A DNA stretch of 64,000 bases, taken from positions 1 to 64,000 of the forward strand of contig NW_025919547.1 of assembly GCF_907164915.1 (NCBI RefSeq), read 5' to 3'. Source of the stretch: Impatiens glandulifera (taxonomy: Eukaryota; Streptophyta; Magnoliopsida; Ericales; Balsaminaceae). Below are positions 31,440 through 43,843 of the stretch, piece by piece; within the stretch, counting starts at the first letter, position 1, and each line of letters begins with the position of its first letter. The notes beneath the pieces were generated by a model. The model was not told where the DNA came from. It searched no databases and saw only the letters and a list, made by a program, of their open reading frames with translations. A program made the position numbers and the translations under genes.

Positions 31440-34400
31440 AAATATTTATTTTATTTTATATATTTCATTAAATAGAAAAACAATACAAAGACGAATAAAA
31501 TAATTTAATAAGTGTTGTCTATCTTATTGTTTTTTAGTTTTGATGAATGAATGGTTATATTTAATGTTTATATTTCATTTTTCTACAAATAAAATAATTA
31601 TTTCAACATTAAATCAATCCTTTTATCTGACTTTAACAATTTTGTTTATAAATTTTTATTTTTAAAAAATTCAGTAAGTCACCAAACCAAACCGTTCGAA
31701 ACAATGCTTTATCCGAAGGGATGTATACTTAATTTTATCTGAAAGCATAATTTGTTTTATTTCACATTTTGCTTAAAAAAAATTCAGTTTTAATGAATGA
31801 TAAGTTGTAATTAATGTTTATATTTTATTTTTCTACAAATAAAATAAGTATTTTAACATTAAACCATTCGTTTTATCTAATTTTAACAACTTATGTTATA
31901 ATTTTTTATTTTTAAAACAAAGATGTAAATTTTATTACAGATCAAAACAATGTTTTATCCCAATGTATACTTAGTTTTATTCAAAAACAAAATTAGTTTT
32001 ATTTCACTTTTTACTGAATTTTTTCTTCAATTTTTATGAATGATAAGTTATATTTGATGTTTATATTTTATTTTTCTAAAAAAAATAAATATTTCAATAT
32101 TAAATCAATCATTTTATATGACTTTAATAACTTGGGTTATAATTTTTTCTTTTTAAAACAAAGTAGTAAATCTCGTTACAAGTCAAAATTATGATTTATC
32201 CGAAGATATAAATAGTTTTATCTAAAGGTATACTTAGTTTTATTTCACTTTTTATGAATTTTTTTTCAATTTTCATTAATAAAAAGTCGTATTAATGTTT
32301 ATATTTCATTTTTCTACAAATAAAATAAGTATTTCTAACCATAAATTTATTGTTTTATCTGACTTTAACCACTTATGTTATAAAATTTTGTTTTTATTTC
32401 ACTTTTTGCTGATTATTTTTCAGTTCGAAGTTTTATATTTCATTTTTTCTACAAATAAAATAAGTATTTCAACATTAAACCAATCATTTTATTTGACTTT
32501 AGCAACTTCTGTTATAAACTATTATTTTTATAAACGTTCACTAGGTTGTTAAATAGAGCAAAGCAGTGCTTTATTCGAATGTGTACGTTGTTTTATCTTA
32601 ATGTATACTTAGTTTTATTTGAAATCATAATTAGTTTTATTTCACTTTTTATCTAATTTTAACAACTTATGTTATAATTTTTTATTTTTAAAACAAAGAT
32701 GTAAATTTTATTACAGATCAAAACAATGTTTTATCCCAATGTATACTTAGTTTTATTCGAAAACAAAATTAGTTTTATTTCACTTTTTACTGAATTTTTT
32801 CTTCAATTTTTATGAATGATAAGTTATATTTGATGTTTATATTTTATTTTTCTAAAAAAATAAATATTTCAACATTAAATCAATCATTTTATATGACTTT
32901 AATAACTTGGGTTATAATTTTTTATTTTTAAAACAAAGTAGTAAATCTCATTACAAGTCAAAATTATGATTTATCCGAAGATATAAATAGTTTTATCTAA
33001 AGGTATACTTAGTTTTATTTCACTTTTTATGAATTTTTTTCAATTTTCATTAATAAAAAGTCGTATTTAATGTTTATATTTCATTTTTCTACAAATAAAA
33101 TAAGTATTTCTAACCTTAAATTAATTGTTTTATCTGACTTTAACCACTTATGTTATAAAATTTTGTTTTTATTTCACTTTTTGCTGATTATTTTTCAGTT
33201 CGAAGTTTTATATTTCATTTTTTCTACAAATAAAATAAGTATTTCAACATTAAACCAATCATTTTATTTGACTTTAGCAACTTCTGTAATAAACTATTAT
33301 TTTTATAAACGTTCACTAGGTTGTTAAATAGAGCAAAGCAGTGCTTTATGCGAATGTGTACGTTGTTTTATCTTAATGTATACTTAGTTTTATTTGAAAT
33401 CATAATTAGTTTTATTTCACTTTTTATCTAATTTTAACAACTTATGTTATAATTTTTTATTTTTAAAACAAATATGTAAATTTTATTACAGATCAAAACA
33501 ATGTTTTATCCCAATGTATACTTAGTTTTATTCGAAAACAAAATTAGTTTTATTTCACTTTTTACTGAATGTTTTCTTCAATTTTTATGAATGATAAGTT
33601 ATATTTGATGTTTATATTTTATTTTTCTAAAAAAATAAATATTTCAACATTAAATCAATCATTTTATATGACTTTAATAACTTGGGTTATAATTTTTTAT
33701 TTTTAAAACAAAGTAGTAAATCTCGTTACAAGTCAAAATTATGATTTATCCGAAGATATAAATAGTTTTATCTAAAGGTATACTTATTTTTATTTCACTT
33801 TTTATGAATTTTTTACAATTTTCATTAATAAAAAGTCGTATTTAATGTTTATATTTCATTTTTCTACAAATAAAATAAGTATTTCTAACCTTAAATTAAT
33901 TGTTTTATCTGACTTTAACCACTTATGTTATAAATTTTTGTTTTATATTTCATTTTTTCTACAAATAAAATAAGTATTTCAACATTAAACCAATCATTTT
34001 ATTTGACTTTAGCAACTTCTGTTATAAACTATTATTTTTATAAACGTTCACTAGGTTGTTAAACAGTGCAAAACAGTGCTTTATGCGAATGTGTACGTTG
34101 TTTTATCTTAATGTATACTTAGTTTTATTTGAATTCATAATTAGTTTTATTTCACTTTTTACTGTAATTTTATTTTGGTTTTCATGAATGAAAAGTTGTA
34201 TCCAATGTTTATGTTTCATTTCTTTCAACATTAAATCAATAGTTTTATAACAGTTTCTTTTACAACTATTTATTTTAAAAAAAGTTCAGTAAGTCAACTA
34301 ATAGTTCAAAACAATATTTTATTTGAAGATAAATTTAGTTTTATCTGAAATCATAATTTGTTTTATATCACTCTTTGCTAAAAAAAATTCAGTTTTCATG

Positions 34401-35330
34401 AATGATAAGTTTTAATTGATGTTTATATTTTATTTTTCTAAAAATAAAATAAGTATGTTAACATTAAACTAGTCGTTGTATATGATTTTAACAGCTTAGA
34501 TTATAATCTTTTATTCTTAAAACAATGTAGTAATTTTTATTACCGGTCAAAACAATATTTTATCCGAATATATATACTTAGTTTTATTTGTAGGTATACT
34601 TAGTTTTATCTAAAAACATAATTAGTTTTATTTCACTTTTATTGAAAATTTTCAGTTTTAAAATGAATAAAAAGTCATATTTGATGTTTATTTTCATTCT
34701 TCTACAAATAAAATAAATATTTCAACATTAAATTAATCATTTTTTATCTAGCTTTAACAATTTATGTAATAAATTTTTATTTAAAAAAAAAGTTCAATAA
34801 GTCACCAATCAGTTCAAAACAATGTTTTATCCGAAGTTATACATAGTTTTATAGGTATATTTAGTTTTATCTGAAAGCATAATTTATTTTATTTCACTTT
34901 TTGTTGAAATTTTTTTAGTTTCCATGAATGATAAGTTGTCATTGATGTTTATATTTTATTTTTCTTCAAATAAAATAAGTGTTTTAACATTAAACCGGTC
35001 GTTTTATCTAACTTTAACAAATTATTTTATAATTTTTTTTATTTAAAAAAAGAAACGGTTTAACATTAAACCATTCGTTTTATCTAACTTTAACAAATTA
35101 TGTTATAATTTTTTTTATTTAAAAAAAGAAACGGTAAATTTTATCACAGGTCAAAACTATGATTTGTCTATAGATATACATAGTTTTATCTAAAGGTATA
35201 CATAGTTTTATTTTACTTTTTTGCTGAAATTTTTCTTCAGTTTTTATGAATGATAAGTTGTATTTGATGATTATATTTTATTTTTCTACAAATAAAATAA
35301 ATTTAAATTTATTGAGTGTTTAAACTCATC
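31440..35330 (+). repeat. AT-rich satellite, monomer about 240-255 bp
   Basis: Tandem, diverged monomers, each with the succession TTTATATTTCATTTTTCTAC, AAATAAAATAAGTATTTCAAC, TTAAACCAATCGTTTTATCTG, ACTTTAACAACTTATGTTAT, then a CAAAACAATGTTTTATCC stretch and TGTATACTTAGTTTTAT. Monomer starts appear near 31535, 31790, 32030, 32265 and so on. A local 75-80 bp duplication lies at 34985-35135. The 85-codon ORFs (32295-32552, 33070-33327) are chance frames repeated with the array. Confidence 0.88.
31922..34170 (+). repeat. Higher-order repeat of about 775 bp, three copies
   Basis: Within the AT-rich satellite a block of three to four monomers repeats nearly perfectly. Corresponding points are 31922, 32699 and about 33473 (777 and 774 bp apart). 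The third copy lacks about 50 bp near 33935. Blocks outside it are much more diverged, so this block amplified later. Confidence 0.88.
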
Positions 35331-36175
35331 TTTCTTATTTTTTTAATATTAATAATATTTGTATCTTATAGGGTTTTAAAATAAATTTTAACTTGTAAAT
35401 TAATTTTGCCATATGTGCTTTTATTTAACTTCTTATTTATATTTTGTAATTTGAAACTTATAAATATGTAAAAACTGTAAATGTGTGTGATCAATATTAC
35501 ATCATTAAGGGATAATTAAGATGTGACATTGGCATTTAAATAGAAGGTTGTTGATAATTTGACAAGTACAAATGTGTTCTCATGTGATCCTAGATAAAAA
35601 AAAAGAAAAAAAAAAGAAAGAAGAAGCTATTTTTTCATATGTTGATGATGTAAGTCACATGCGCAAGATAAGGTTCTTTAATGTTGAGGTAAAAAAAACC
35701 AAAAATCAAATGAGCCCTAAGATAAGGGTATATAACTAAACTTGCTTGCCCATTTCTTAAAAAAGCAGTGAAAAAAAAGCATTGAAGAAGAAGAAGTAAG
35801 GTAAGAAATTTATTCGTTTTATTAATATCTTTTGTTCCTTATATATATATACATATATATATATTTTGAAGAAATGGATCCAAATGTTATGAGTTGCTTG
35901 ACATGGTAATAAGAAAGTTGTCTACAGAGAAAGTTTCAACTCCTATTTTCAACGCACGAACCTCTACAATGGGACATCAAAACCTCATTCAACAATTATC
36001 TGAAAAATAAAAAGATGCAGTGATGGCCATTTAATTTGGTTTACTTCTTTGATTTGCTTATCTAAATTCCCAGTTCAATTCTCCCGAAACATTTTGAGCC
36101 TCTTCAACTCTAGAAGTAGAGTCATCATCCTGAACAACAGAGAGGGTGTAAAAATTGAAGAAGGGTATTCAATGT
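35331..36175. other. Non-satellite patch with possible gene fragment
   Basis: Sequence unlike the satellite on either side. It contains GGTATATAACTAAAC near 35736, a GAAGAAGAAGAAGTAAG leader-like stretch, a TATATA run near 35840-35862, and short open frames on both strands at 35880-36150. One plus frame reads LLDMVIRKLSTEKVSTPIFN before a TAA. One minus frame reads VVQDDDSTSRVEEAQNVSG after a TTGTTCAG acceptor-like site. I do not recognise either. It may be a fragment of a host gene or an old element. Confidence 0.3.
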
Positions 36176-36548
36176 AATATGAACACTGAAATATGTTTAA
36201 CAAAATGTTAGATAAAATTAATTATACTTTCAGATAAAACTATGTAGACTCTCGGATAAAGCTTAGTTTGATTTGTAATGAAACTTACTGAAGTGTTTTA
36301 AAATGAAAATAGGATAACCAAACTTGTTAAAATCATTTAGAATGTTTGGTTTAATGCTGAAACACGACATCTAATGCTAGAAAACTCAATTATATAAAAT
36401 AAACTTCCGTATGTTATTAAGATATTGCTTGAAGACTTAAATATTTTTACCGAAACGTCAAATAAAACTAATTAATTATATCTTCAGATAAAACTATGTA
36501 TATCTTCTGATAAAACTATTATAGCTTCAAATAAAGCTTAGTTTATAC
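36176..36548 (-). repeat. AT-rich satellite, inverted orientation, left of LINE-A
   Basis: Motifs such as GATAAAACTATGTATATCTTC are the reverse complement of the TATACATAGTTTTATC motifs at 31440-35330. A segment here (from AAGCTTAGTTT near 36255 to about 36450) recurs right of LINE-A at 63167-63360. Confidence 0.75.
36533..36548. other. Left target-site duplication of LINE-A
   Basis: AAAGCTTAGTTTATAC. The same string follows the A tail of LINE-A at 63165-63180. 14 bp are unambiguous and 16 if tail A's are counted. Confidence 0.85.
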
Positions 36549-36609
36549 AAATGAAAAAAGAGTCTAAAATTGTAAAACCTAGCACATAATAAAAGCTCTG
36601 GAGATTTGA

Positions 36610-36845
36610 TTCGCGATCGGCACTAGCGACACGATCGGCACAAGCGGCACGATTGGTACAACGGCACGATAGGCACAAGAAGAAAGGCACAGACGACACG
36701 ATATTATCCTGCACCATAAGTCATCAAATCGATATCGGAATCACCATTAATCAAAGGAAGAGCCATCGGCACAAGCGGCACGACACGATCGGCACAGGCG
36801 ACACAATAGGCACAGGCGGCACGGGACGATCGACACGGGCATCTC
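36610..36845 (+). repeat. GC-rich short repeats in the LINE-A 5' UTR
   Basis: Irregular repeats around CGGCACAAGCGGCACGATCG (GATCGGCACA, AGCGGCACGA, GGCGACACGA), the most GC-rich stretch in an AT-rich neighbourhood. Position, about 150-390 bp before the ORF1 ATG, suits an internal LINE promoter or 5' UTR repeats (inference). Confidence 0.7.
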
Positions 36846-36998
36846 GGTAGTGTCTTGCGCCGTTCATTAAGTGTTGCTAGTCTAGGGTTTCTTGTACATT
36901 TGTAAGCGCCGTTAGATTTTGCCCTCAATTGCGGTTACTTTTGATAATCTCTTAGAGTTTCTGCAATTAATTTGTTCAATTACTTTGTCTCTACCATT

Positions 36999-37710
36999 AT
37001 GGGGAAGGGGAAGAACAAAAGTAATAAATCAAAGAAAGTTAGGGATTTTGTGCTGGAAAGAATTAAGGAAGTAACAGTCAAAGAATTTGAAAGAATTTCT
37101 GAAGAAGTTATCAAAGAACAGTAGGATACCAACACAATTAAGCAATCTGCTCCAACTACTACTGGGAAAATTCCTATTGAAAATAATGCAAGAAAATAAG
37201 GGGATAATGAAGGAGCTTGGAAGATACGCAATAATGAATGAACTAATCTGTTTGGGCTCAAGAATAAGATTACATAGTTCCTTATGCATGCCAAAAGGGA
37301 AGAAATTGTCATCAATAAGGAGAAAGCACAACAAATTACAAATCAACTCAACACCCACTATCTTCAAGATTGAAATCTGTTGAAAAAATAGGAATATGAA
37401 TAAATTGTTTAATGGTCAGTTGCTACAATGAAGAAACTAATGAAGGCTCCCAAATTTAAGTCATATACTATCAGGAGAAATTCGACATGGAAAACTAATG
37501 ATGTCTGGAAGAACAACAATGCAAAAAAGTCAAAAGATCATTCTTATAACGGAAAAATCTACTTGGACAATACACAAACAAAAGTGGAGGTACTAAATTC
37601 TCCATTTGAATTTAAATTTCCTACTAAAGTAGAGGAAACTGTATAAAGGAATGGGAAAATGTTATTGTGGGAAACTACATAGGGAAAAATAGAGTATCCT
37701 TCCCAATTTC
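36999..37710 (+). pseudogene. LINE-A ORF1, N-terminal half
   Basis: ATG at 36999 (MGKGKNKSNKSKKVRDFVLE, a Lys-rich start), stop after 41 codons, then a further homologous stretch: NKEKAQQITNQLNTHYLQD matches SKEKSQQYTEQLNLHYLQD of LINE-B, and KVEVLNSPFEFKFPTKVEE matches KVEIIGSPFEFKLPQEVEE. It breaks off at the LINE-B insertion inside the DUF4283-like region. Confidence 0.82.
37706..37710. other. Left target-site duplication of LINE-B
   Basis: ATTTC directly before the T run of the LINE-B tail. ATTTC also stands at 61864-61868. Aligning LINE-A across these points lines up with LINE-B ORF1 without gap apart from one frameshift, which supports the assignment. Confidence 0.7.
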
Positions 37711-37867
37711 TTTTTTTTTTTTTGGGAAAACAGCTTAGTGCCATTTCATTAAAAAAACCCAAAAGAGGGAAAAAAATACAAAAGTTTAAGATTAGATCTA
37801 GACAATTTCTAGATTTGACAATGAAACAATAATTGAATTACAGACAATAACAATAATCAATTAGCGC
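37711..37867 (-). other. LINE-B 3' UTR and A tail
   Basis: A tail appears as T13 at 37711-37723. The preceding 3' UTR includes TTTTAATGAAATGGCACTAA and GCTGTTTTCCC, shared with LINE-A and LINE-C. Confidence 0.85.
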
Positions 37868-38583
37868 CTACAACGTTTTTACTTTTATTCTACTTGTGAC
37901 ATTCTCAAACGAAATATCCCATATATGGCAGAGCTTTCTATTCTCTTCATTCCTTTCGATTCCTCTCCAGGATTGAATGAGTGCATTTCCATCTGTAGTT
38001 ATATCTCTCCAAATATCTTCAGCGGTTCTACTTCTTCCACTATGAGTTCTTGAATTTCTTTCTTTCCAGATATTGTAGATTATTGCTCCAAAGTAGCATT
38101 TCAACATACTTACATAGAAGGATTTTCCTTTTGCTTTATTCTTCATCCACTCTTGGATTTCTTCCCATATTCTTGAAAAGTTGATGATGTTCATGTTTGC
38201 AGCATACATCCTCCAGATTTGTATTACAAAAGAGCATTCCCCAAATAAATGGTTTATGCTTTCCTCAACTCCCGAACATAGGACACAGTTGATATCAGGA
38301 ATGTTTATATATTTTCGAATTCTGTCTTTTGTTGTCAACCTTTTCCTGTAAACCAGCCAGAGAATAAATTGGTGACGAGGAATAATCTTTGGAGACCATA
38401 CCACATTATGCCAATCTACCTCCTGTCCTCTTGTTCTAACCATTTCCCATGCCTTTCCTGTAATAAACTTCTCATTGCTTTCTGTTTTCCAGCTTATTTC
38501 ATCATTATTTTCATTGAGTTGCTTCTGCCTCATTAGGTTTAGGATTCTATCACCTTCTGGATTACGCCTCAAAAGTGAATCAC
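37868..38583 (-). pseudogene. LINE-B ORF2, C-terminal segment with zinc-binding module
   Basis: Open on the minus strand from 38650 to the stop at 37868. It contains the reverse-transcriptase-associated zinc module (INCVLCSGVEESINHLFGEC, about 38295-38240), preceded by the typical PRHQFILWLVYRKRLTTKDR, and the conserved FGAIIYNIWKERNSRTH near 38090. It is the only copy of this part: the RT array stops at 38584. No RNase H core was identified. Confidence 0.88.
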
Positions 38584-40338
38584 ATCTACCTTCATATACG
38601 TCTCTAAATGAGTACTTGATGTATTCTCTTCTAACTCTGTTTCCTTGCATTTATTCTTTGAATATAATGAGAATATTATCTAGCCAAGGATCATGCCAGA
38701 ATAGTACCCCTCTTCCATTTCCAATTGTGGTTTTCACCATTTGAAAGACATCTTTTCTTGTTTTTAGGATTTTCTTCAATGATCATGCCATTCTTTCGTT
38801 GATTCTTAGTGTCCAGATACTCTGCTCTTCTTTCATAAATCTTGTATGCACCCATTTGACACATAGGGAGTCCGCTTTTTGCTCCAACTCCCATAAGCTC
38901 TTGATGGTGAGGGCTTTGTTCCATTCAACACAACTTTTTATTCCTAGTCCTCCTTCTTCTATGGGAGTGCAAACATCCTCCCATTTGACTTTTTTTCCTC
39001 CTCTGCCTTGTGTTCCCCATATGTAGTCTCTCATGATTCTATCGAGTTCAGCCATTACTTTCTTTGGGATGGCTATCTGTTGTGCCCAGTAGCCAATAAT
39101 TCCAAAAATGACTCTTTTAACGAGCTCGATTCTACCTACATAAGACAGTTTTTTCGTAGCCCAACCCAAAACAGAATTTCTAACCTTTTCTATCAGTTGT
39201 CTAAAGTGATTGTATCGGAGTTGTTTTGATGACAGGGGTACTCCAAGGTATTTCACTGGTAGTTCACCTTCCTTAATTCCCATAATATTGAAAATGTTTT
39301 CTTTCCTTTCTTCATTAACCCCTCCATAGAAAGCCTGACTTTTGTCCTCATTGATGTATAGACCTGTAATACTCGAAAAGATTGTTAGAGCTTCTTTGAT
39401 TATACTAACAAATTCAAAATCCGCATAAGGCACAAAAAATAGATCATCTGCAAAACATATATGGGTTATTGCTTCTTCTTTGCAGTACGGGTGAAATTTG
39501 AAATGATGACTTCTCAGAAGCATTTTTAAAATGCAGTCAAGAATTTCCATTATTAAGACGAATAAGTAAGGAGATATAGGGTCTCCTTGCCTTACTCCCC
39601 TTTCACCCTTGAAAAAGCCTCCATGAAAACCATTCACGCTCACAACAAAGTGAGGAGTGGAAACACATTGCATAATCCAATCAATGAAAATAATTGGAAA
39701 ACCTGCAACAAGGAGGAATTCGTAGATTGATCCCCATCTGATCGAGTCAAAAGCTTTTTTAATGTCAATTTTGAAAGCCACACGTGGCGATATGTTTTTC
39801 TTTCCATATCCATTCAATAAGCTCTGCATGAGTAGGATGTTATGGGAAATAGAGCGTTTGGGAATAAATGCTGATTGCCCTAATCCTACAAGTTTATCAA
39901 TAACTGTTTTCAAACGTTGCGAAATAATTTTTGAAATAATTTTATAAATAACATTGCAACATGAAATAGGACGAAAGTCCTGAATTTTTTCCGAAATTGA
40001 ATTCTTAGGAATCAAATTCAACACTGTGACGTTCTATTGCTTCAACATTTTCCTGTTTTGGAAGAATTCCAAAACCCCTTTGCTTACATCTTTACCCACT
40101 GTTTCCCAGTTTTCTTTGAAGAAGTTCGCGTTGAAACCATCTGGCCCTGGGCTTTTTTCCTCTTTCATCCAAAACACAGCTTTTCTAACTTCTTCCATAC
40201 TGACTATTGTAATCAATTTGTTACCACTTTCTTCACTGATTTTCCTTTGCACAATCTGTTGAAGCAATCTTCGGTTGTCCTCTATTATTGTGCTAGTTTT
40301 TGTTCCAATCAGCTCTTTGTAGAAACTTATTGCTTCCA
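38584..40338 (-). repeat. LINE-B RT tandem copy 1 (1755 bp)
   Basis: Contains ORF2 from the RT N-terminus (AISFYKELIGT) to the segment before the zinc module (FRDVYEGR). The catalytic FADD motif lies near 39440. The main frame is open for 413 codons (40024-38783). In-frame stops at 40034-40036 (TAG), just after 38783, and before 38650 are shared with the other copies. Confidence 0.93.
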
Positions 40339-42089
40339 ATCTACCTTCATATACGTCTCTAAATGAGTACTTGATGTATTCTCTTCTAACTCTGTTTCCT
40401 TGCATTTATTCTTTGAATATAATGAGAATATTATCTAGCCAAGGATCATGCCAGAATAGTACCCCTCTTCCATTTCCAATTGTGGTTTTTACCATTTGAA
40501 AGACATCTTTTCTTGTTTTTAGGATTTTCTTCAATGATCATGCCATTCTTTCGTTGATTCTTAGTGTCCAGATACTCTGCTCTTCTTTCATAAATCTTGT
40601 ATGCACCCATTTGACACATAGGGAGTCCGCTTTTTGCTCCAACTCCCATAAGCTCTTGATGGTGAGGGCTTTGTTCCATTCAACACAACTTTTTATTCCT
40701 AGTCCTCCTTCTTCTATGGGAGTGCAAACATCCTCCCATTTGACTTTTTTTCCTCCTCTGCCTTGTGTTCCCCATATGTAGTCTCTCATGATTCTATCGA
40801 GTTCAGCCATTACTTTCTTTGGGATGACTATCTGTTGTGCCCAGTAGCCAATAATTCCAAAAATGACTCTTTTAACGAGCTCGATTCTACCTACATAAGA
40901 CAGTTTTTTCGTAGCCCAACCCAAAACAGAATTTCTAACCTTTTCTATCAGTTTAAAGTGATTGTATCGGAGTTGTTTTGATGACAGGGGTACTCCAAGG
41001 TATTTCACTGGTAGTTCACCTTCCTTGATTCCCATAATATTGAAAATGTTTTCTTTCCTTTCTTCATTAACCCCTCCATAGAAAGCCTGACTTTTGTCCT
41101 CATTGATGTATAGACCTGTAATACTCGAAAAGATTGTTAGAGCTTCTTTGATTATACTAACAAATTCAACATCCGCATAAGCCACAAAAAATAGATCATC
41201 TGCAAAACATATATGGGTTATTGCTTCTTCTTTGCAGTACGGGTGAAATTTGAAATGATGACTTCTCAGAAGCATTTTTAAAATGCAGTCAAGAATTTTC
41301 ATTATTAAGACGAATAAGTAAGGAGATATAGGGTCTCCTTGCCTTACTCCCCTTTCACCCTTGAAAAAGCCTCCATGAAAACCATTCACGCTCACAACAA
41401 AGTGAGGAGTGGAAACACATTGCATAATCCAATCAATGAAAATAATTGGAAAACCTGCAACAAGGAGGAATTCGTGGATTGATCCCCATCTGATCGAGTC
41501 AAAAGCTTTTTTAATGTCAATTTTGAAAGCCACACGTGGCAATATGTTTTTTCTTTCCATATCCATTCAATAAGCTCTGCATGAGTAGGATGTTATGGGA
41601 AATAGGGCGCTTGGGAATAAATGCTGATTGCCCTAATCCTACAAGTTTATCAATAACTGTTTTCAAACGTTGCGAAATAATTTTTGAAATAATTTTATAA
41701 ATAACATTGCAACATGAAATAGGACGAAAGTCCTGAATTTTTTCCGGAATTGAATTCTTAGGAATCAAATTCAACACTGTGACGTTCTATTGCTTCAACA
41801 TTTTCCTGTTTTGGAAGAATTCCAAAACCCCTCGCTTACATCTTTACCCACTATTTCCCAGTTTTCTTTGAAGAAGTTCGCGTTGAAACCATCTGGCCTG
41901 GGCTTTTATCCTCTTTCATCGAAAACACAGCTTTTCTAACTTCTTCCATACTGACTATTGTAATCAATTTGTTACCACTTTCTTCACTGATTTTCCTTTG
42001 CACAATCTGTTGAAGCAATCTTCGGTTGTCCTCTATTATTGTGCTAGTTTCTGTTCCAATCAGCTCTTTGTAGAAACTTATTGCTTCCA
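40339..42089 (-). repeat. LINE-B RT tandem copy 2 (1751 bp)
   Basis: Near-identical to copy 1. Private lesions: a one-base loss near 41898 (GGCCTGGG for GGCCCTGGG), an extra base in the run near 41550 that shifts the frame, and a 4-base loss near 40953. FADD codons near 41195 are kept. Confidence 0.93.
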
Positions 42090-43843
42090 ATCTACCTTCA
42101 TATACGTCTCTAAATGAGTACTTGATGTATTCTCTTCTAACTCTGTTTCCTTGCATTTATTCTTTGAATATAATGAGAATATTATCTAGCCAAGGATCAT
42201 GCCAGAATAGTACCCCTCTTCCATTTCCAATTGTGGTTTTCACCATTTGAAAGACATCTTTTCTTGTTTTTAGGATTTTCTTCAATGATCATGCCATTCT
42301 TTCGTTGATTCTTAGTGTCCAGATACTCTGCTCTTCTTTCATAAATCTTGTATGCACCCATTTGACACATAGGGAGTCTGCTTTTTGCTCCAACTCCCAT
42401 AAGCTCTTGATGGTGAGGGCTTTGTTCCATTCAACACAACTTTTTATTCCTAGTCCTCCTTCTTCTATGGGAGTGCAAACATCCTCCCATTTGACTTTTT
42501 TTCCTCCTCTGCCTTGTGTTCCCCATATGTAGTCTCTCATGATTCTATCGAGTTCAGCCATTACTTTCTTTGGGATGACTATCTGTTGTGCCCAGTAGCC
42601 AATAATTCCAAAAATAACTCTTTTAACGAGCTCGATTCTACCTACATAAGACAGTTTTTTCGTAGCCCAACCCAAAACAGAATTTCTAACCTTTTCTATC
42701 AGTTGTCTAAAGTGATTGTATCGGAGTTGTTTTGATGACAGGGGTACTCCAAGGTATTTCACTGGTAGTTCACCTTCCTTGATTCCCATAATATTGAAAA
42801 TGTTTTCTTTCCTTTCTTCATTAACCCCTCCATAGAAAGCCTGACTTTTGTCCTCATTGATGTATAGACCTGTAACACTCGAAAAGATTGTTAGAGCTTC
42901 TTTGATTATACTAACAAATTCAACATCCGCATAAGCCACAAAAAATAGATCATCTGCAAAACATATATGGGTTATTGCTTCTTCTTTGCAGTACGGGTGA
43001 AATTTGAAATGATGACTTCTCAGAAGCATTTTAAAATGCAGTCAAGAATTTCCATTATTAAGACGAATAAGTAAGGAGATATAGGGTCTCCTTGCCTTAC
43101 TCCCCTTTCACCCTTGAAAAAGCCTCCATGAAAACCATTCACGCTCACAACAAAGTGAGGACTGGAAACACATTGCATAATCCAATCAATGAAAATAATT
43201 GGAAAACCTGCAACAAGGAGGAATTCGTGGATTGATCCCCATCTGATCGAGTCAAAAGCTTTTTTAATGTCAATTTTGAAAGCCACACGTGGCGATATGT
43301 TTTTCTTTCCATATCCATTCAATAAGCTCTGCATGAGTAGGATGTTATGGGAAATAGAGCGTTTGAGAATAAATGCTGATTGCCCTAATCCTACAAGTTT
43401 ATCAATAACTGTTTTCAAACGTTGCGAAATAATTTTTGAAATAATTTTATAAATAACATTGCAACATGAAATAGGACGAAAGTCCTGAATTTTTTCCGGA
43501 ATTGAATTCTTAGGAATCAAATTCAACACTGTGACGTTCTATTGCTTCAACATTTTCCTGTTTTGGAAGAATTCCAAAACCCCTTTGCTTACATCTTTAC
43601 CCACTATTTCCCAGTTTTCTTTGAAGAAGTTCGCGTTGAAACCATCTGGCCCTGGGCTTTTATCCTCTTTCATCGAAAACACAGCTTTTCTAACTTCTTC
43701 CATACTGACTATTGTAATCAATTTGTTACCACTTTCTTCACTGATTTTCCTTTGCACAATCTGTTGAAGCAATCTTCGGTTGTCCTCTATTATTATGCTA
43801 GTTTCTGTTCCAATCAGCTCTTTGTAGAAACTTATTGCTTCCA
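42090..43843 (-). repeat. LINE-B RT tandem copy 3 (1754 bp)
   Basis: Near-identical. A one-base loss near 43030 splits the RT frame into 43529-43020 and 43029-42289. It shares GAGGACTGG (43157 region) with copy 4, where copies 1 and 2 have GAGGAGTGG, so copies 3 and 4 are closer to each other. Confidence 0.93.

Noticed and set aside
32295..33327. Two nearly identical 85-codon ORFs 775 bp apart as a duplicated gene
   Set aside because: They are the same chance frame in two copies of the AT-rich higher-order repeat.
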